This document shows positions 14,888-24,554 of a stretch of 60,546 nt of DNA, one piece after another. The stretch spans positions 1 to 60,546 of the forward strand of contig NZ_JANUXW010000011.1 of NCBI RefSeq assembly GCF_024834045.1, given 5' to 3'. The notes under the pieces are model-generated. The model ran no database searches. It saw only the letters and a list, made by a program, of their open reading frames with translations, and was not told where the DNA came from. Source of the stretch: Neisseria montereyensis (GTDB lineage: Bacteria; Pseudomonadota; Gammaproteobacteria; Burkholderiales; Neisseriaceae). Position numbers and translations under genes: made by a program. Position 1 is the stretch's first letter; each line of letters begins with the position of its first letter.

Positions 14888-16231
14888 TTATTGCCCTTTT
14901 TTAGCAGGCAGCACTTCTTTGCCCGCACCCACAACAACGGTATGAATACCATTCATTTTCACACGGCGCTGCCATGCGGATTTGATGTCTTCTACGGTCA
15001 CCGCCTGTACGGCTTTCGGATAAGCTTCAAGATAATTATTCGGTAAATCATGGAAACCGATGAGGTTGAGATAGCCCAAAAGCTTGGCATTGGTATCAAA
15101 CCGTAGCGGAAAGCTGCCGATAATATTGGCTTTGGCTTGTTGCAATTCTTCTTGGGTCGGGCCGTTGGCAATAAAATCAGCCAATACTTTACGCGCGGCT
15201 TCCAATGCCGGAGCGGTATTGTTTTTTTGAGTTGCCAACCCAATGGTTAGCGGACCGGCTTCGGTAGCAGGGGAAAGGCTGCTATGTGCGCCGTAGGTAT
15301 AACCGTATCGATCTCGCAATACTTTCATCAAGCGGCTGTCGAACCCACCACCGCCGAGAATATAGTTGCCGACCACCAAAGCATAATAATCGGGATCATG
15401 GCGTTTAATCAGCGGCATACCCATCATAATTTGCGCCTGCTCACCTGCAAAATCAATATTTTTCTGTTCCGCCGGACGGAAAGACACGGCGGGAATATTG
15501 CCTTTAACCACGCTTTTTTCGGGTAATCCCTCTAATACTTGTTTCACCAATGCTTCCGTTTCTTGGCGGTTAATATCGCCGACAACCGACACAATGGCAT
15601 TATCTTTAGCATAACGGCTGAGATAAAACGCATGGATATCTTCTAAATTAACAAGACGGGTATTTTCCACACTTGCTTCGGCAATCCGGCCGTAAGGGTG
15701 GCCGTTGTAATTCAATCGGGTTAACTCACGTCCGGCAATAAAATTGGGATCGGTTTCCTGCTGTTGTAATCCGGTGATGGTTTGTTTGCGGATACGCTCG
15801 AAAACGGCATTATCAAAACTGGGCTGCGCTAATGCTTGATTCACCAAGTTAATGGCCGGTTGAAGAGTGGCTTTTTCGCTCAAGCTACGGAAAGTGATAC
15901 CGGCGCCCTCTTCGCCGCTTGAACTATTAATCTCTGCTGCCAAATCGTTAATTTTATCTTGAAAAGCTTCTTCGCTCAGTTCGCGGGTACCGCCGGTTAA
16001 TAAGGCAGCGGTAAACTCGGCAACTTCATTTTTCCCTTTCGGATTAAACGCACTACCCGCCCCTTTAAAACTGATTTGTACATCAACAATCGGATTCTCA
16101 TGCCGCTCAACCAACAAAACCTGCGTACCTTCCGGCGTACGCCAACGCTGTATATTAACCATTGCCTGAACGGAAAGCGGCAAAAACATGAGGGAAAGAA
16201 ATAGTTTGGCGTACATAAAATCAGCTTTCAT
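14888..16231 (-). CDS. M16-family peptidase homologue lacking the zinc site
   Basis: The 447-residue protein has a secretion signal (MYAKLFLSLMFLPLSVQA if read from M6) and two M16 domains. It shows the conserved YNGHPYGR stretch, the SVVGDINRQE strand and the C-terminal-domain RDRYGYTYGAHSSLSP motif. The inverted zinc motif HxxEH is missing: the aligned residues are E72, A75 and A76 in VAEFTAALLTGGT. It should be the non-catalytic partner of a zinc-binding M16 subunit in the periplasm. In many proteobacteria the two subunits are encoded in tandem, but here no active copy is adjacent. The start is uncertain between 16231 and 16216. Confidence 0.85.
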   Translation of the reverse strand: MKADFMYAKLFLSLMFLPLSVQAMVNIQRWRTPEGTQVLLVERHENPIVDVQISFKGAGSAFNPKGKNEVAEFTAALLTGGTRELSEEAFQDKINDLAAEINSSSGEEGAGITFRSLSEKATLQPAINLVNQALAQPSFDNAVFERIRKQTITGLQQQETDPNFIAGRELTRLNYNGHPYGRIAEASVENTRLVNLEDIHAFYLSRYAKDNAIVSVVGDINRQETEALVKQVLEGLPEKSVVKGNIPAVSFRPAEQKNIDFAGEQAQIMMGMPLIKRHDPDYYALVVGNYILGGGGFDSRLMKVLRDRYGYTYGAHSSLSPATEAGPLTIGLATQKNNTAPALEAARKVLADFIANGPTQEELQQAKANIIGSFPLRFDTNAKLLGYLNLIGFHDLPNNYLEAYPKAVQAVTVEDIKSAWQRRVKMNGIHTVVVGAGKEVLPAKKGQ

Positions 16232-16659
16232 GGTGATAACAGGCCGTCTGAAAATCGTTTGCTATATCAATATAATCCAACGATAACAACTGCTTTTTCT
16301 ATCTATTTTTAATAGATGAACACCCTATCGGCAAGCGGTTCAGAAACTTTCAGACGGCCTGAAAGAACAATTTAAAGTTTTGTATATTATAACGAAGAAA
16401 ACGCTTTATGAAAGTAAACATTAAACTGAAAATAATAGGATTGGAACGGCGGTTTATTGCAAAATCTCTTGAGAAATCTCATTCGACATAATGAAAACCA
16501 TATAAAAACAAGTTTCAATGTCGTCTTTAGTAATTGATAAATAAACAAAACAGCCGAAACCCTAAATATAGGCTTCGGCTGTTTGATAACTTGATTTCAT
16601 CAGAACTGAAAACTTTTTTGCTTATTTCAAAATAGTTCAATCCGATGTTTAATAAGAAA
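16232..16659. other. Intergenic region, DUS and terminator only
   Basis: About 430 nt lie between the M16 gene and rplS. DUS copies occur at 16243-16252 and 16349-16358 (opposite orientations, too far apart for a tight hairpin), and the rplS terminator is at 16548-16584. A 27-codon frame at 16408 was considered and rejected. Confidence 0.6.
16548..16584 (-). terminator. Terminator of the rpsP-rimM-trmD-rplS operon
   Basis: Arms 16548-16561 and 16571-16584 pair over 14 bp with a single mismatch position, and a T-rich tract follows on the minus strand. It is not built from DUS. Confidence 0.75.
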
Positions 16660-17025
16660 TTAACCTTTGCGTGCCGGCAATTTTTCTTTAATACGGGCAG
16701 CTTTACCGGTTAAGCCGCGCAAGTAGTACAGTTTGGCGCGACGCACGTCACCACGGCGTTTCACTTCGATTTTCACAACATTGGGTGAATACAGTTGGAA
16801 AGTACGTTCCACACCTTCACCGCTTGAAATTTTGCGTACGATAAAGTTGCTGTTCAAACCACGGTTACGGCGAGCAATCACCACACCTTCGTAGGCTTGC
16901 AAACGGGTACGGTTACCCTCTGTTACACGCACGGATACGACAACGGTATCACCCGGTGCAAAAGGAGGAACTTCTTTGTTTAAGCGGGCAATTTCTTCCT
17001 GCTCTAATTGTTGGATCAAATTCAT
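16660..17025 (-). CDS. rplS: 50S ribosomal protein L19
   Basis: The 121-residue protein begins [20 protein letters not shown] and has the L19 signature around [25 protein letters not shown]19 sits at the 30S-50S interface. It is last in the conserved operon rpsP-rimM-trmD-rplS, 13 nt after trmD. Confidence 0.98.
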   Translation of the reverse strand: MNLIQQLEQEEIARLNKEVPPFAPGDTVVVSVRVTEGNRTRLQAYEGVVIARRNRGLNSNFIVRKISSGEGVERTFQLYSPNVVKIEVKRRGDVRRAKLYYLRGLTGKAARIKEKLPARKG

Positions 17026-17038
17026 TGTATTTTCCTAA

Positions 17039-17788
17039 TTATGATTGGCTGTCCTGTTGCTCTTGTTTGATTTCTGCCAAGAGGCGGGACTCCTTTGGGA
17101 TTAAAATGCGCTTTTCCAGTAAATCCGGTCTGCGCTGTAATGTGCGCCGCAGCGATTCTTTCAACCGCCACATTGCAATCAGGCCGTGATTGCCCGAACG
17201 TAATACTTCGGGAACCGTCATGCCTTGAAACTCTACCGGCCTGGTGTAATGCGGGCAATCTAGCAAGCCGTCTGAAAACGAATCCTGTTCGGCCGACCGG
17301 TTATCACCCAACACGCCCGGTATCAATCTTAGCACGGCATCTGCCAGCATCATGGCAGGTAATTCCCCACCCGATACGACAAAATCGCCGATACTGATTT
17401 CTTCATCAACACTACCGAGCAAAAGCCGTTCGTCTATGCCTTCATAACGACCGCATAGCAAAATCAGATTATCCAATTTTGCCAATTCTTCTGCTTTGGC
17501 ATGCGTGAGCGGCGCACCCTGAGGGCTGAGATACACCACGCGGCTGCTGCCGGAGCCGTTTGCTTTTGCTTCTTCGATGGCGGCCTGCAAAGGCGGTGCC
17601 ATCATAATCATACCCGGCCCGCCGCCAAAAGGCCTGTCGTCGATATAACCGAGTTTGTTATCGGCAAAGCGGCGCGGATTAATGGCTTGAAACTGCCAAA
17701 GTCCCTGCTTTAAAGCCCGTCCGGTCACGCCGTATCCGGTTATGCTGTCAAACATTTCCGGAAACAGGGTAATGGCTTGAATCAACAT
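17039..17788 (-). CDS. trmD: tRNA (guanine-37-N1)-methyltransferase
   Basis: TrmD methylates G37 next to the anticodon to prevent +1 frameshifting. The 249-residue SPOUT-class enzyme starts with [13 protein letters not shown] and contains [11 protein letters not shown], the knot region [17 protein letters not shown], and the linker [21 protein letters not shown]. Its ATG overlaps the rimM stop by 1 nt (TAATG), indicating coupling. A DUS lies inside at 17267-17276. Confidence 0.98.
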   Translation of the reverse strand: MLIQAITLFPEMFDSITGYGVTGRALKQGLWQFQAINPRRFADNKLGYIDDRPFGGGPGMIMMAPPLQAAIEEAKANGSGSSRVVYLSPQGAPLTHAKAEELAKLDNLILLCGRYEGIDERLLLGSVDEEISIGDFVVSGGELPAMMLADAVLRLIPGVLGDNRSAEQDSFSDGLLDCPHYTRPVEFQGMTVPEVLRSGNHGLIAMWRLKESLRRTLQRRPDLLEKRILIPKESRLLAEIKQEQQDSQS

Positions 17789-18297
17789 TAGTAATCCAAA
17801 CCCCAGTCGGCAGTAATGGTTTTATTTTCGGTATCTACGTTGCCGATATATTGCGATACGAACGGAATCAGTTTCCGACCATATTCGCCGCTTATCATTA
17901 AGACATCATGCGCGCCGGTTTCCATCAGGTTATCCACCTTACCCAACACAATGCCTTCGGTATTCACCACCGTCATCCCTACTAAATCCGCCCAATAATA
18001 TTCGCCTTCTTCGGTCGGGGCAAAATCTTCGCGGTTGACTTCGATGGTATGACCGCGCAATGCAAACGCTGCTTCGCGGTCGTCTATTCCTACCAGTTTT
18101 ACCTGCAATTCGCCATTGACGACTTTGCCGGTTTCAACCTTAACCGACAAGCGTTGGCCGTCTTTACTCAGCTGCCATTCCGGATAGTCCAGCAGGCTGT
18201 CGCTGTATTCGGTATTGGCGGCCACTTTCAGCCAACCTTTAACGCCGAATACGCCTTTAATGTAGCCCATGGCTACGTTTTGCCGGTTATCGGTCAT
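17788..18297 (-). CDS. rimM: Ribosome maturation factor RimM
   Basis: RimM helps assemble the 30S head around S19. The 169-residue protein has the N-terminal beta-barrel motif [17 protein letters not shown] and a PRC-barrel C-terminal domain with [14 protein letters not shown] and [12 protein letters not shown]. Length and gene order (between rpsP and trmD) are those of the family. Confidence 0.97.
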   Translation of the reverse strand: MTDNRQNVAMGYIKGVFGVKGWLKVAANTEYSDSLLDYPEWQLSKDGQRLSVKVETGKVVNGELQVKLVGIDDREAAFALRGHTIEVNREDFAPTEEGEYYWADLVGMTVVNTEGIVLGKVDNLMETGAHDVLMISGEYGRKLIPFVSQYIGNVDTENKTITADWGLDY

Positions 18298-18323
18298 AAC
18301 AGTATGTTCCGACGATAGATGAA

Positions 18324-18572
18324 TTAAGCGGCTGCTTTTTGTGCTTTAACCAATTTGGCAACGGCTTCGCTTACTTGTGCACCTTGGCCGACCCAGTGGT
18401 TCAGGCGGTCTGCGTTCAAGCGAACGCGTTCTTGTTTTTCGTTAGCAACGGGGTTGTAGAAACCTACGCGCTCAATAAAACGGCCGTCGCGACGGTTGCG
18501 TGAATCGGCAACCACGATATTGAAAAACGGACGGTGTTTTGAGCCGCTGCGGGCTAAACGGATAACTACCAT
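18324..18572 (-). CDS. rpsP: 30S ribosomal protein S16
   Basis: The 82-residue protein starts [21 protein letters not shown], the S16 signature, followed by the [14 protein letters not shown] stretch. It is the first gene of the operon, 26 nt before rimM and only 56 nt after the end of the acetyltransferase gene. Confidence 0.98.
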   Translation of the reverse strand: MVVIRLARSGSKHRPFFNIVVADSRNRRDGRFIERVGFYNPVANEKQERVRLNADRLNHWVGQGAQVSEAVAKLVKAQKAAA

Positions 18573-18628
18573 GAAAAATTCCTTTTATAAAAGTCGGATG
18601 TATAGAAAACCGCTAATTTTAGAATAGA

Positions 18629-20917
18629 TTACAATTTGAACGCAAGTATTTGTTGTTTTAAATTTTGCGTTATGTTGTTTACCGGCTTTTCTTCGCCTTC
18701 AACCAAACTCAAAACGGCTTCGAGTAAATCTTTATCGTGCGGCGACGGCGTTAGGGTAAACCCTAGTTTTTCCGCCAATTTCTGCATGGCTTGGTTCTGC
18801 TTCAGGATTTCCGCACTCATGACTGAATAGCCCTGCTGTTTGGCCAACTCGATAATCTGCTGCATGAGATGAACCGCCAAACCCTGCCCCTGCGCCGCTT
18901 CCGCCACACTGATACCGAATTCGCACCAGCCCTTTTCTTCCGTGCCGCTGAATCGGGCAACACCCAACCAAGTGCCGTCTTCAACGGCTTCGGCAACAAT
19001 GGCCGCTTCGGCAGCATAGTCGAGATTACAAGCTTGGGCGAGCATGGTCGGGCTGAGTTCGTTAAGGTGCGTCATATAGCGGGTATAGCGGTTTTCTGGC
19101 GACAGGTTGCGTACAAAATCCTGTTTGGCTTCGGCATCTTCGGGTAATAGCGGCCGGAGGCGGACTTTTTGACCGTTTTTTAAGGTGAACGTGTGTGTTA
19201 CGGCAACGGGATATGCTGCCAACACCGTTTCACTGTCGTCTAAACTATCTGTTTCTTCTTCTATTTCGCATTCCGTATGCGTTTTGCCGTCGGGATACAC
19301 TTCCATCTGTATCGAGCGGATTTCCGGCACCTGCCCGACAACCACATTTAAACTGTATAGCCATTGGTAAACCGTTTTATGATGGCGTTTTAATTCGACC
19401 TTATCAACCAGCTGTTCGGCATCAAGCGTTGTAAACGGCGGCAGAACGGCCACGGTTTTGCCACTCGAACAGGCAAACACCACCGCGCCATAATACGGAT
19501 GCCGTCTGAAAATCAATCGGGCGCACAATGGTTGTACTTCAGTATGGTTTTCAGGCAGATACAATGTTTTCAGCAATTGCGGCAAATCCTCTGCGGCCTG
19601 TTTGATCTCTTTAACGGACGGGCTTTCCACATAAGACGGCCACGGCTTCGCCACCTGCTGCCGAAGCTGTTTCAATTCCTTGTATTTTTTTTGAAAACCA
19701 AATGCCGATAATGCCTGATCGGTGTCTTTAAATTGCATCAGGCCGTCTGAAAGCGGGCTGCTAACCAGCAACGGCTTCTCAGATTGTTTTTGTATATCCG
19801 CCAATAAGCGGATAATATCGGCGGCTTTATCGGCTGCGGGGGAAACCACTGTCAATAACGCTTCGGTTTGATGATGATGCAGGCTGTTTTCCACACATTC
19901 GCGGAAACGCAGGGGCGACGGATTGCTGCCGATATAGCCTTCGGTATTTTCAGGCGGCCTTTGCGTTTCATCGGGCAGCTGCAAGGCAATATCCGATTCC
20001 TCGGCCTGCGTTTTCAGACGGCCGCAAGGGATATTGGCGACAACTTTCAATGTGCCGGCAGCTTGTTTTTTTGCGGCGGCCACATGCACGGCGGCTAAAA
20101 ATTCTTCGCGGGAAAATGCCACCACGCAGCCGCTATAACGCGACAATGCCTGCAACACCGCCCGCTCTTCCGCATCGGCATAACCGCTGACCGAAAGAAT
20201 CACCGGCTTACGGCGCACCACTTTGCGCACAACACTAAACAGGCGGCGCAAATTTTCATTCGGATTGTATTCCGCCACGATTAAGCTCGTGCCCGCATCC
20301 CTGCCCAACATTTCGATAATATCGGCCGAAACGGTTGGGCTTAGAGCATATTTCAAACCCACATGGCAAGAAACACCCAACCCCGCCTGCCGCAAACACG
20401 CCAGCATATCCACGCTTTCGGCGGCATGGCCGCTAATCAGCCCCACCGTGCCGACCGGCATATCCGGATAAACCCCTGCATTCAGGCGTATGGCGGGAAT
20501 CTGAACCGAAGCGGCATGGCAAACCACAATCCGTATATCGGTTTTCCTGTTTTTCTTAAATACCGCCTGCGCCTGTTTATATTCATCGTTGGAAAGATTG
20601 TCCCAATCTTGGGCAAAAACCACATAACCGATATTCTGTTTTATACACGACCGCAACACACTCTCATAGCTTTCCGGCTGGGTTAACACCAAAACCGCAT
20701 CGGCAGCTTCCGGCACACGGCCGACATTGCTATAAGCCCTCATTCCCCCTACCGTTTTGTGCCGCAGGTTCACCAGTGTGATTTTTCCGGTAAACGGGGC
20801 CGCCAGCAGATGGGTAAGCACCCGCTCGCCGACACTGTTGGGGCGTTCGCTGGCACCGACCACAATCACATGATGGAAAGGCGGCAGGGGCTGTGGCTGC
20901 TGATACAGACGGTTCAT
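18629..20917 (-). CDS. Protein lysine acetyltransferase of the Pat/PatZ type (CoA-ligase-like domain plus GNAT)
   Basis: The start at 20917 has AAGGAA upstream and gives 762 residues. The N-terminal half resembles NDP-forming acyl-CoA synthetase subunits: a CoA-binding Rossmann motif (VIVVGASERPNSVGERVL, from residue 16), a succinyl-CoA-ligase-like region with VGLISGHAAES, and a degenerate ATP-grasp-like part. The C-terminal 150 residues are a GNAT domain with VRLRPLLPEDAEAKQDFV and the acetyl-CoA loop VAEAAQGQGLAVHLMQQII. Proteins of this layout acetylate lysines, such as the AMP-forming acetyl-CoA synthetase catalytic lysine, and so tune central metabolism. Three DUS lie in the gene, one of the AT type (19499-19510). 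It lies just upstream of rpsP. Confidence 0.88.
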   Translation of the reverse strand: MNRLYQQPQPLPPFHHVIVVGASERPNSVGERVLTHLLAAPFTGKITLVNLRHKTVGGMRAYSNVGRVPEAADAVLVLTQPESYESVLRSCIKQNIGYVVFAQDWDNLSNDEYKQAQAVFKKNRKTDIRIVVCHAASVQIPAIRLNAGVYPDMPVGTVGLISGHAAESVDMLACLRQAGLGVSCHVGLKYALSPTVSADIIEMLGRDAGTSLIVAEYNPNENLRRLFSVVRKVVRRKPVILSVSGYADAEERAVLQALSRYSGCVVAFSREEFLAAVHVAAAKKQAAGTLKVVANIPCGRLKTQAEESDIALQLPDETQRPPENTEGYIGSNPSPLRFRECVENSLHHHQTEALLTVVSPAADKAADIIRLLADIQKQSEKPLLVSSPLSDGLMQFKDTDQALSAFGFQKKYKELKQLRQQVAKPWPSYVESPSVKEIKQAAEDLPQLLKTLYLPENHTEVQPLCARLIFRRHPYYGAVVFACSSGKTVAVLPPFTTLDAEQLVDKVELKRHHKTVYQWLYSLNVVVGQVPEIRSIQMEVYPDGKTHTECEIEEETDSLDDSETVLAAYPVAVTHTFTLKNGQKVRLRPLLPEDAEAKQDFVRNLSPENRYTRYMTHLNELSPTMLAQACNLDYAAEAAIVAEAVEDGTWLGVARFSGTEEKGWCEFGISVAEAAQGQGLAVHLMQQIIELAKQQGYSVMSAEILKQNQAMQKLAEKLGFTLTPSPHDKDLLEAVLSLVEGEEKPVNNITQNLKQQILAFKL

Positions 20918-21212
20918 AACAGGGTTCCTTCCGATAACGGTTCGGCCGCATAAACAAGCGGACAACAAGGCGGCTTTATTATTATCACGGCATACAAAAT
21001 ACAGGCTCGGTGAAATAGTAACATAGAATCACTCTGCCTGAATGGCCAATAGCGCAACGACGCATACGGCAGGCAAAACGGTATCGGCAACCGCATACTG
21101 TCTGAATTACGGGGGAAACCGACCTATCGACTCTATCTTATCTATCTATTGGATTCAGGCCGTCTGAAAAGTTTCAGACGGCCTGAGTGGTTTGTTATCT
21201 AAATACGGGCGA
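20918..21212. other. Intergenic region with DUS terminator
   Basis: About 295 nt. The only structure seen is the DUS inverted repeat at 21155-21186. No gene is supported. Confidence 0.5.
21155..21186 (-). terminator. DUS inverted-repeat terminator of the tsaB-rimI operon
   Basis: Facing DUS copies form a 14- to 15-bp stem with a short loop, 27 nt past the end of the glycosylase-like gene. Confidence 0.75.
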
Positions 21213-22016
21213 TTACCGTGTCTTTAAAACATGCTGTAATTTTTTCAATTCCTGCCATGCCTGCCGTTTCAATTGCGGCTGCCTCAGCAAACGGGCCGGA
21301 TGCGGCACGACAAAATAAGGCGTATTGCCACATAACTGCGCAATCGTTTCCGCATAATCAGGCTGTTCGAATACCTGCCCTAAAAACAACACTACCTCCG
21401 CTTGCGAAGCGGTCAGTTCGGCCGATATCTGCGGCAGTGCGGCGGCGGCTTGCTCCGGTGTCGGCTGCGGCATAAAAACCGTGGTTTCCTTTATCCATGT
21501 GGTTTTATGTACATCATCGGGTTTCAAACCGACCGCCGCCAACATATTATCCAGCAACACGCCGACACTGCCGCTAAACAATACGCCGGCGGTACGGTCT
21601 TCGGGTGCGGGGCAAATACTGACCACCATCACATCGGCCGACGCAATATCTGCCGTATCGAAAACAGGTTCGGCAGTGGCGGTTTCCGCCTTTATAGCCG
21701 CTGGCTCAACTGCCGCTTTTTCAGACGGCCTTGGCTGTTCCGCTATCGGTTGCGGTGTTTGTTCCGCCGATTGTTTATTCAGGCTGTCTGAAACTTTTTC
21801 TTTTTGATGGACGGCGGCAATAGCGGCCAAGCGTGCGGGGGCTTTGCCCGTAGCGGCTATATGCGGTTCGGCCGTTGCCATTGTTGCCACCTTACCGCCG
21901 CTATCCGGCCGCACTTCGGCGCTATGGTCGGCGGGCAGCACTTTCGCGCCCTGCTTCAACCACATCGGCCCCAGCCCTAAGGCTTCGTGCAAATGCAGAT
22001 AACGGCTGCTTAACAT
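21213..22016 (-). CDS. Degenerate uracil-DNA-glycosylase-superfamily protein encoded after rimI
   Basis: From the ATG at 22016, which overlaps the rimI stop by 7 nt, the product has 267 residues. An N-terminal region (1-110) rich in Ala, Pro and Glu looks disordered. The C-terminal 130 residues follow the family 4/5 uracil-DNA glycosylase pattern: GVLFSGSVGVLLDNMLAAVG aligns with the GRPFVG...LLD...L stretch, VVLFLGQVF with the central strand, and HPARLLRQPQLKRQAW with the HPA(x)LLR...KR motif. The catalytic motif A is altered (ICPAPEDRT instead of GEAPG) and the four Fe-S cysteines are absent, so glycosylase activity is doubtful. The gene position next to rimI is that of holD (polymerase III psi) in enterobacteria, so a clamp-loader role is a possible alternative. 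Confidence 0.7.
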   Translation of the reverse strand: MLSSRYLHLHEALGLGPMWLKQGAKVLPADHSAEVRPDSGGKVATMATAEPHIAATGKAPARLAAIAAVHQKEKVSDSLNKQSAEQTPQPIAEQPRPSEKAAVEPAAIKAETATAEPVFDTADIASADVMVVSICPAPEDRTAGVLFSGSVGVLLDNMLAAVGLKPDDVHKTTWIKETTVFMPQPTPEQAAAALPQISAELTASQAEVVLFLGQVFEQPDYAETIAQLCGNTPYFVVPHPARLLRQPQLKRQAWQELKKLQHVLKTR

Positions 22017-22453
22017 GATTTCTCCATCAAAACCGCATCTTCCCGACTGCCATCGGGCAATGCATAATAATTTTTGCGACGGCCGCACTCGGTAAACCCG
22101 AATTTGCCATAAAGCACTTTTGCCGCTTCATTGGTAGCACGGACTTCTAAAAACAACCGTGTTACCTGTTGCGCTAAGGCCGTCTGAAACCAATCCCGCA
22201 TCAATTGCGAAGCGGCACCGCTACGGCGGCGGTTAGGATGAACCGCAATCAAATGCAGTTCCGATTCATCGCATACGGTTTGCCATACCGCAAAACCGAT
22301 AAGGCTATGCTCGTCTGCCAATACCTTAACCGTATCGACACGACTATTCAAGGCCGTCTGAAACTGCGCGGCCGACCACGGCGAAGGATTGCATAGCGCA
22401 TCCAGCTCAGCCAATGCGGCTATATCCCGTTCTTCCGCCAGCCTGATAATCAC
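22010..22453 (-). CDS. rimI: Ribosomal protein S18 alanine N-acetyltransferase
   Basis: The 147-residue GNAT protein contains the acetyl-CoA loop VHPNRRRSGAASQLMRDW and the RimI stretch LEVRATNEAAKVLYGKFGF. RimI acetylates the N-terminal alanine of S18. It overlaps tsaB by 4 nt at its start and the glycosylase-like gene by 7 nt at its end, a tight three-gene operon. Two DUS lie within it (22179 and 22353). Confidence 0.92.
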   Translation of the reverse strand: MIIRLAEERDIAALAELDALCNPSPWSAAQFQTALNSRVDTVKVLADEHSLIGFAVWQTVCDESELHLIAVHPNRRRSGAASQLMRDWFQTALAQQVTRLFLEVRATNEAAKVLYGKFGFTECGRRKNYYALPDGSREDAVLMEKSC

Positions 22454-23130
22454 GGCCGCCCGCCTTTGCGCTCGGCTTGTTCTTTTGCCGTTAACGCAAT
22501 TTTATTGCGGACATACAATAGTTCGGCATGCGCCGCATCTGTCGCCGGATAACGCCCCGATGCCGCCAGTTGCAAATAATCGGCTGCCGTCGGCATATCG
22601 GCACGCCCGGCAAACGGCGGTTTATCATCCAAGGCAAACGCATTGCCGACACCTTGCGGCGTGCTTTCGGTTGTCGGCACTTCGATTTCCACTGCTTTGC
22701 CCACCAGATAATCGCTTAAACGTTGTTGCCGTTGCGTATCGAACCAAGCATAAAATACTTCGCCCATGCGCGCATCGGTGGCCGCCAATACGCATGGTGC
22801 CGTTATCTGATAAGCCACCGCATCCAAACACGGCACGCCCACCAAAGGAATGTCAAACGGGGTAGCCAACCCTTGCGCCACACCGGTACCGATACGCAAG
22901 CCGGTAAACGCGCCGGGCCCTTGTGCATAAACCAACACGCCCAAATCGGCGGCGGTAATACCGGCTTCCGCCAGCATAGCGCCGATGTTCGGCAAAATCA
23001 GTTCGGATTGTTTATTACCCGCTTCTTCGTGCCGGATAATCGTTTTGCCGCCGACACGCAGCGCCAGCGACAAAAACGATGTGCTGGTATCAATGGCCAA
23101 AACAGGGCGCGAGAAATCGGTTTGTATCAT
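22450..23130 (-). CDS. tsaB: tRNA threonylcarbamoyladenosine synthesis protein TsaB
   Basis: TsaB is the ASKHA-fold scaffold that pairs with TsaD to place t6A at position 37 of ANN-decoding tRNAs. The 226-residue protein starts with the phosphate-1 loop LAIDTSTSFLSLAL and has the typical GPGAFTGLRIGTGVAQGLA stretch. It heads the tsaB-rimI-glycosylase-like operon. Confidence 0.95.
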   Translation of the reverse strand: MIQTDFSRPVLAIDTSTSFLSLALRVGGKTIIRHEEAGNKQSELILPNIGAMLAEAGITAADLGVLVYAQGPGAFTGLRIGTGVAQGLATPFDIPLVGVPCLDAVAYQITAPCVLAATDARMGEVFYAWFDTQRQQRLSDYLVGKAVEIEVPTTESTPQGVGNAFALDDKPPFAGRADMPTAADYLQLAASGRYPATDAAHAELLYVRNKIALTAKEQAERKGGRP

Positions 23131-23252
23131 AAGGGAACCTGCAATTTTCAGACGGCTTTATAATAGTATGGCGGACAATTATGCCCGCCGCTATGGAACA
23201 TTAACAATCATGGCGATATTTGAGACCGTCGTTTTCAGACGGCCTCAAAGCG

Positions 23253-24359
23253 CTATACACCCTGCTTCAGACTGGCTTCGATAAAGCCGTCCAAATCGCC
23301 GTCCATCACGGCTTTGATATTGCCGACTTCATAAGAAGTACGCAAATCTTTAATGCGCGATTGGTCGAACACATACGAACGAATCTGATGCCCCCAGCCC
23401 ACATCGGATTTACTGTCTTCCAACGATTGTTTTTCTTCGTTGCGGCGGCGCATTTCCAATTCAAACAGCTTGGCTTTCAGCATGTTCATGGCTTCTTCGC
23501 GGTTGCGGTGTTGCGAGCGGTCGTTTTGACATTGCACAACAATGCCTGTTGGGTTGTGGGTAATCCGCACGGCCGAATCGGTTTTATTAATATGCTGCCC
23601 GCCCGCACCTGAAGCACGGTAGGTATCGATACGCAAATCGGCAGGGTTGATTTCCACTTCAAAGCTATCGTCTACTTCTGGATAAACGAAAACGGAACAG
23701 AAAGAAGTGTGGCGTTTATTGTTGGAATCAAACGGGGAATAGCGCACCAAACGGTGGATACCGGTTTCCGTACGCAACAGGCCGTAAGCATATTCGCCTT
23801 CCACTTTAATGGTGGCACGGTTAATACCGGCAATGTCGCCTTCGTCTTCTTCCAATACTTCTACTTTAAAGCCTTTGCGCTCGGCATAGCGCAAATACAT
23901 GCGGTAAAGCATGCCGGCCCAGTCTTCCGCTTCGGTACCGCCCGCGCCGGCGGTAATGTCGATAAAACAGTTGTTCACGTCGGCCGGCTGGTTAAACATC
24001 CGTTTGAATTCCAAATCGGCCATCATTTTTTCCAGCTCGGCAACATCTTCTTGAACGGCGGCAAACCCGCTTTCATCTTCTTCTTCGACAACCATTTCAA
24101 GCAATTCGCGGTTGTCGTCGATACCGGCGGCAATTTTATCAAGCGTTAAAACGATGCCTTCCAATACCTTGCGCTCTTTACCAATTTCTTGGGCTTTTTT
24201 AGGGTCGTTCCAAAGGTCGGGGTCTTCCGACAGGCCGACCACTTCTTCAAGGCGGTCTTTTTTACCGTCATAGTCAAGATAGCTGCGGATATCTTTGCTG
24301 CGTTCGGAAAGGTCGTTCAGCATAGCGTTCAACTGGTTGACGATTTCGGCTTCAATCAT
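23253..24359 (-). CDS. prfB: Peptide chain release factor 2, no frameshift site
   Basis: RF2 recognises UGA and UAA and triggers peptide release. The 368-residue frame (ATG at 24359) carries the stop-codon tripeptide SPF in [14 protein letters not shown] and the catalytic GGQ in [16 protein letters not shown]. In many bacteria prfB has an in-frame UGA near codon 26 (CUU UGA C) and needs +1 frameshifting. Here the same place reads CTT GAC TAT (SYLDYDGK), with the extra base gone, so the gene is read straight through and has lost that autoregulation. Confidence 0.97.
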   Translation of the reverse strand: MIEAEIVNQLNAMLNDLSERSKDIRSYLDYDGKKDRLEEVVGLSEDPDLWNDPKKAQEIGKERKVLEGIVLTLDKIAAGIDDNRELLEMVVEEEDESGFAAVQEDVAELEKMMADLEFKRMFNQPADVNNCFIDITAGAGGTEAEDWAGMLYRMYLRYAERKGFKVEVLEEDEGDIAGINRATIKVEGEYAYGLLRTETGIHRLVRYSPFDSNNKRHTSFCSVFVYPEVDDSFEVEINPADLRIDTYRASGAGGQHINKTDSAVRITHNPTGIVVQCQNDRSQHRNREEAMNMLKAKLFELEMRRRNEEKQSLEDSKSDVGWGHQIRSYVFDQSRIKDLRTSYEVGNIKAVMDGDLDGFIEASLKQGV

Positions 24360-24554
24360 GGCGGTTCTCTTTGTTATTCCTGAATTCAAGAGGCGTATTG
24401 TACTGAATTTTACAATGGCTTGCTATGCAGGGTAGGCCGTCTGAAAAGTTTCAGATAGCCTTTTTAGCCCGCTTGCTTTAAGGAAAGATTGTTCCGATAT
24501 AAACAAAAGCATATACTCAAACATGCTATACATTCCAATATACGGGGCAATACC

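Noticed and set aside
16408-16491. A 27-codon plus-strand frame between the M16 gene and rplS
   Set aside because: Low-complexity, no clear ribosome site and no recognisable motif.
24270-24300. Possible RF2 programmed frameshift site
   Set aside because: The sequence reads CTT GAC without the extra base, so no frameshift is needed.
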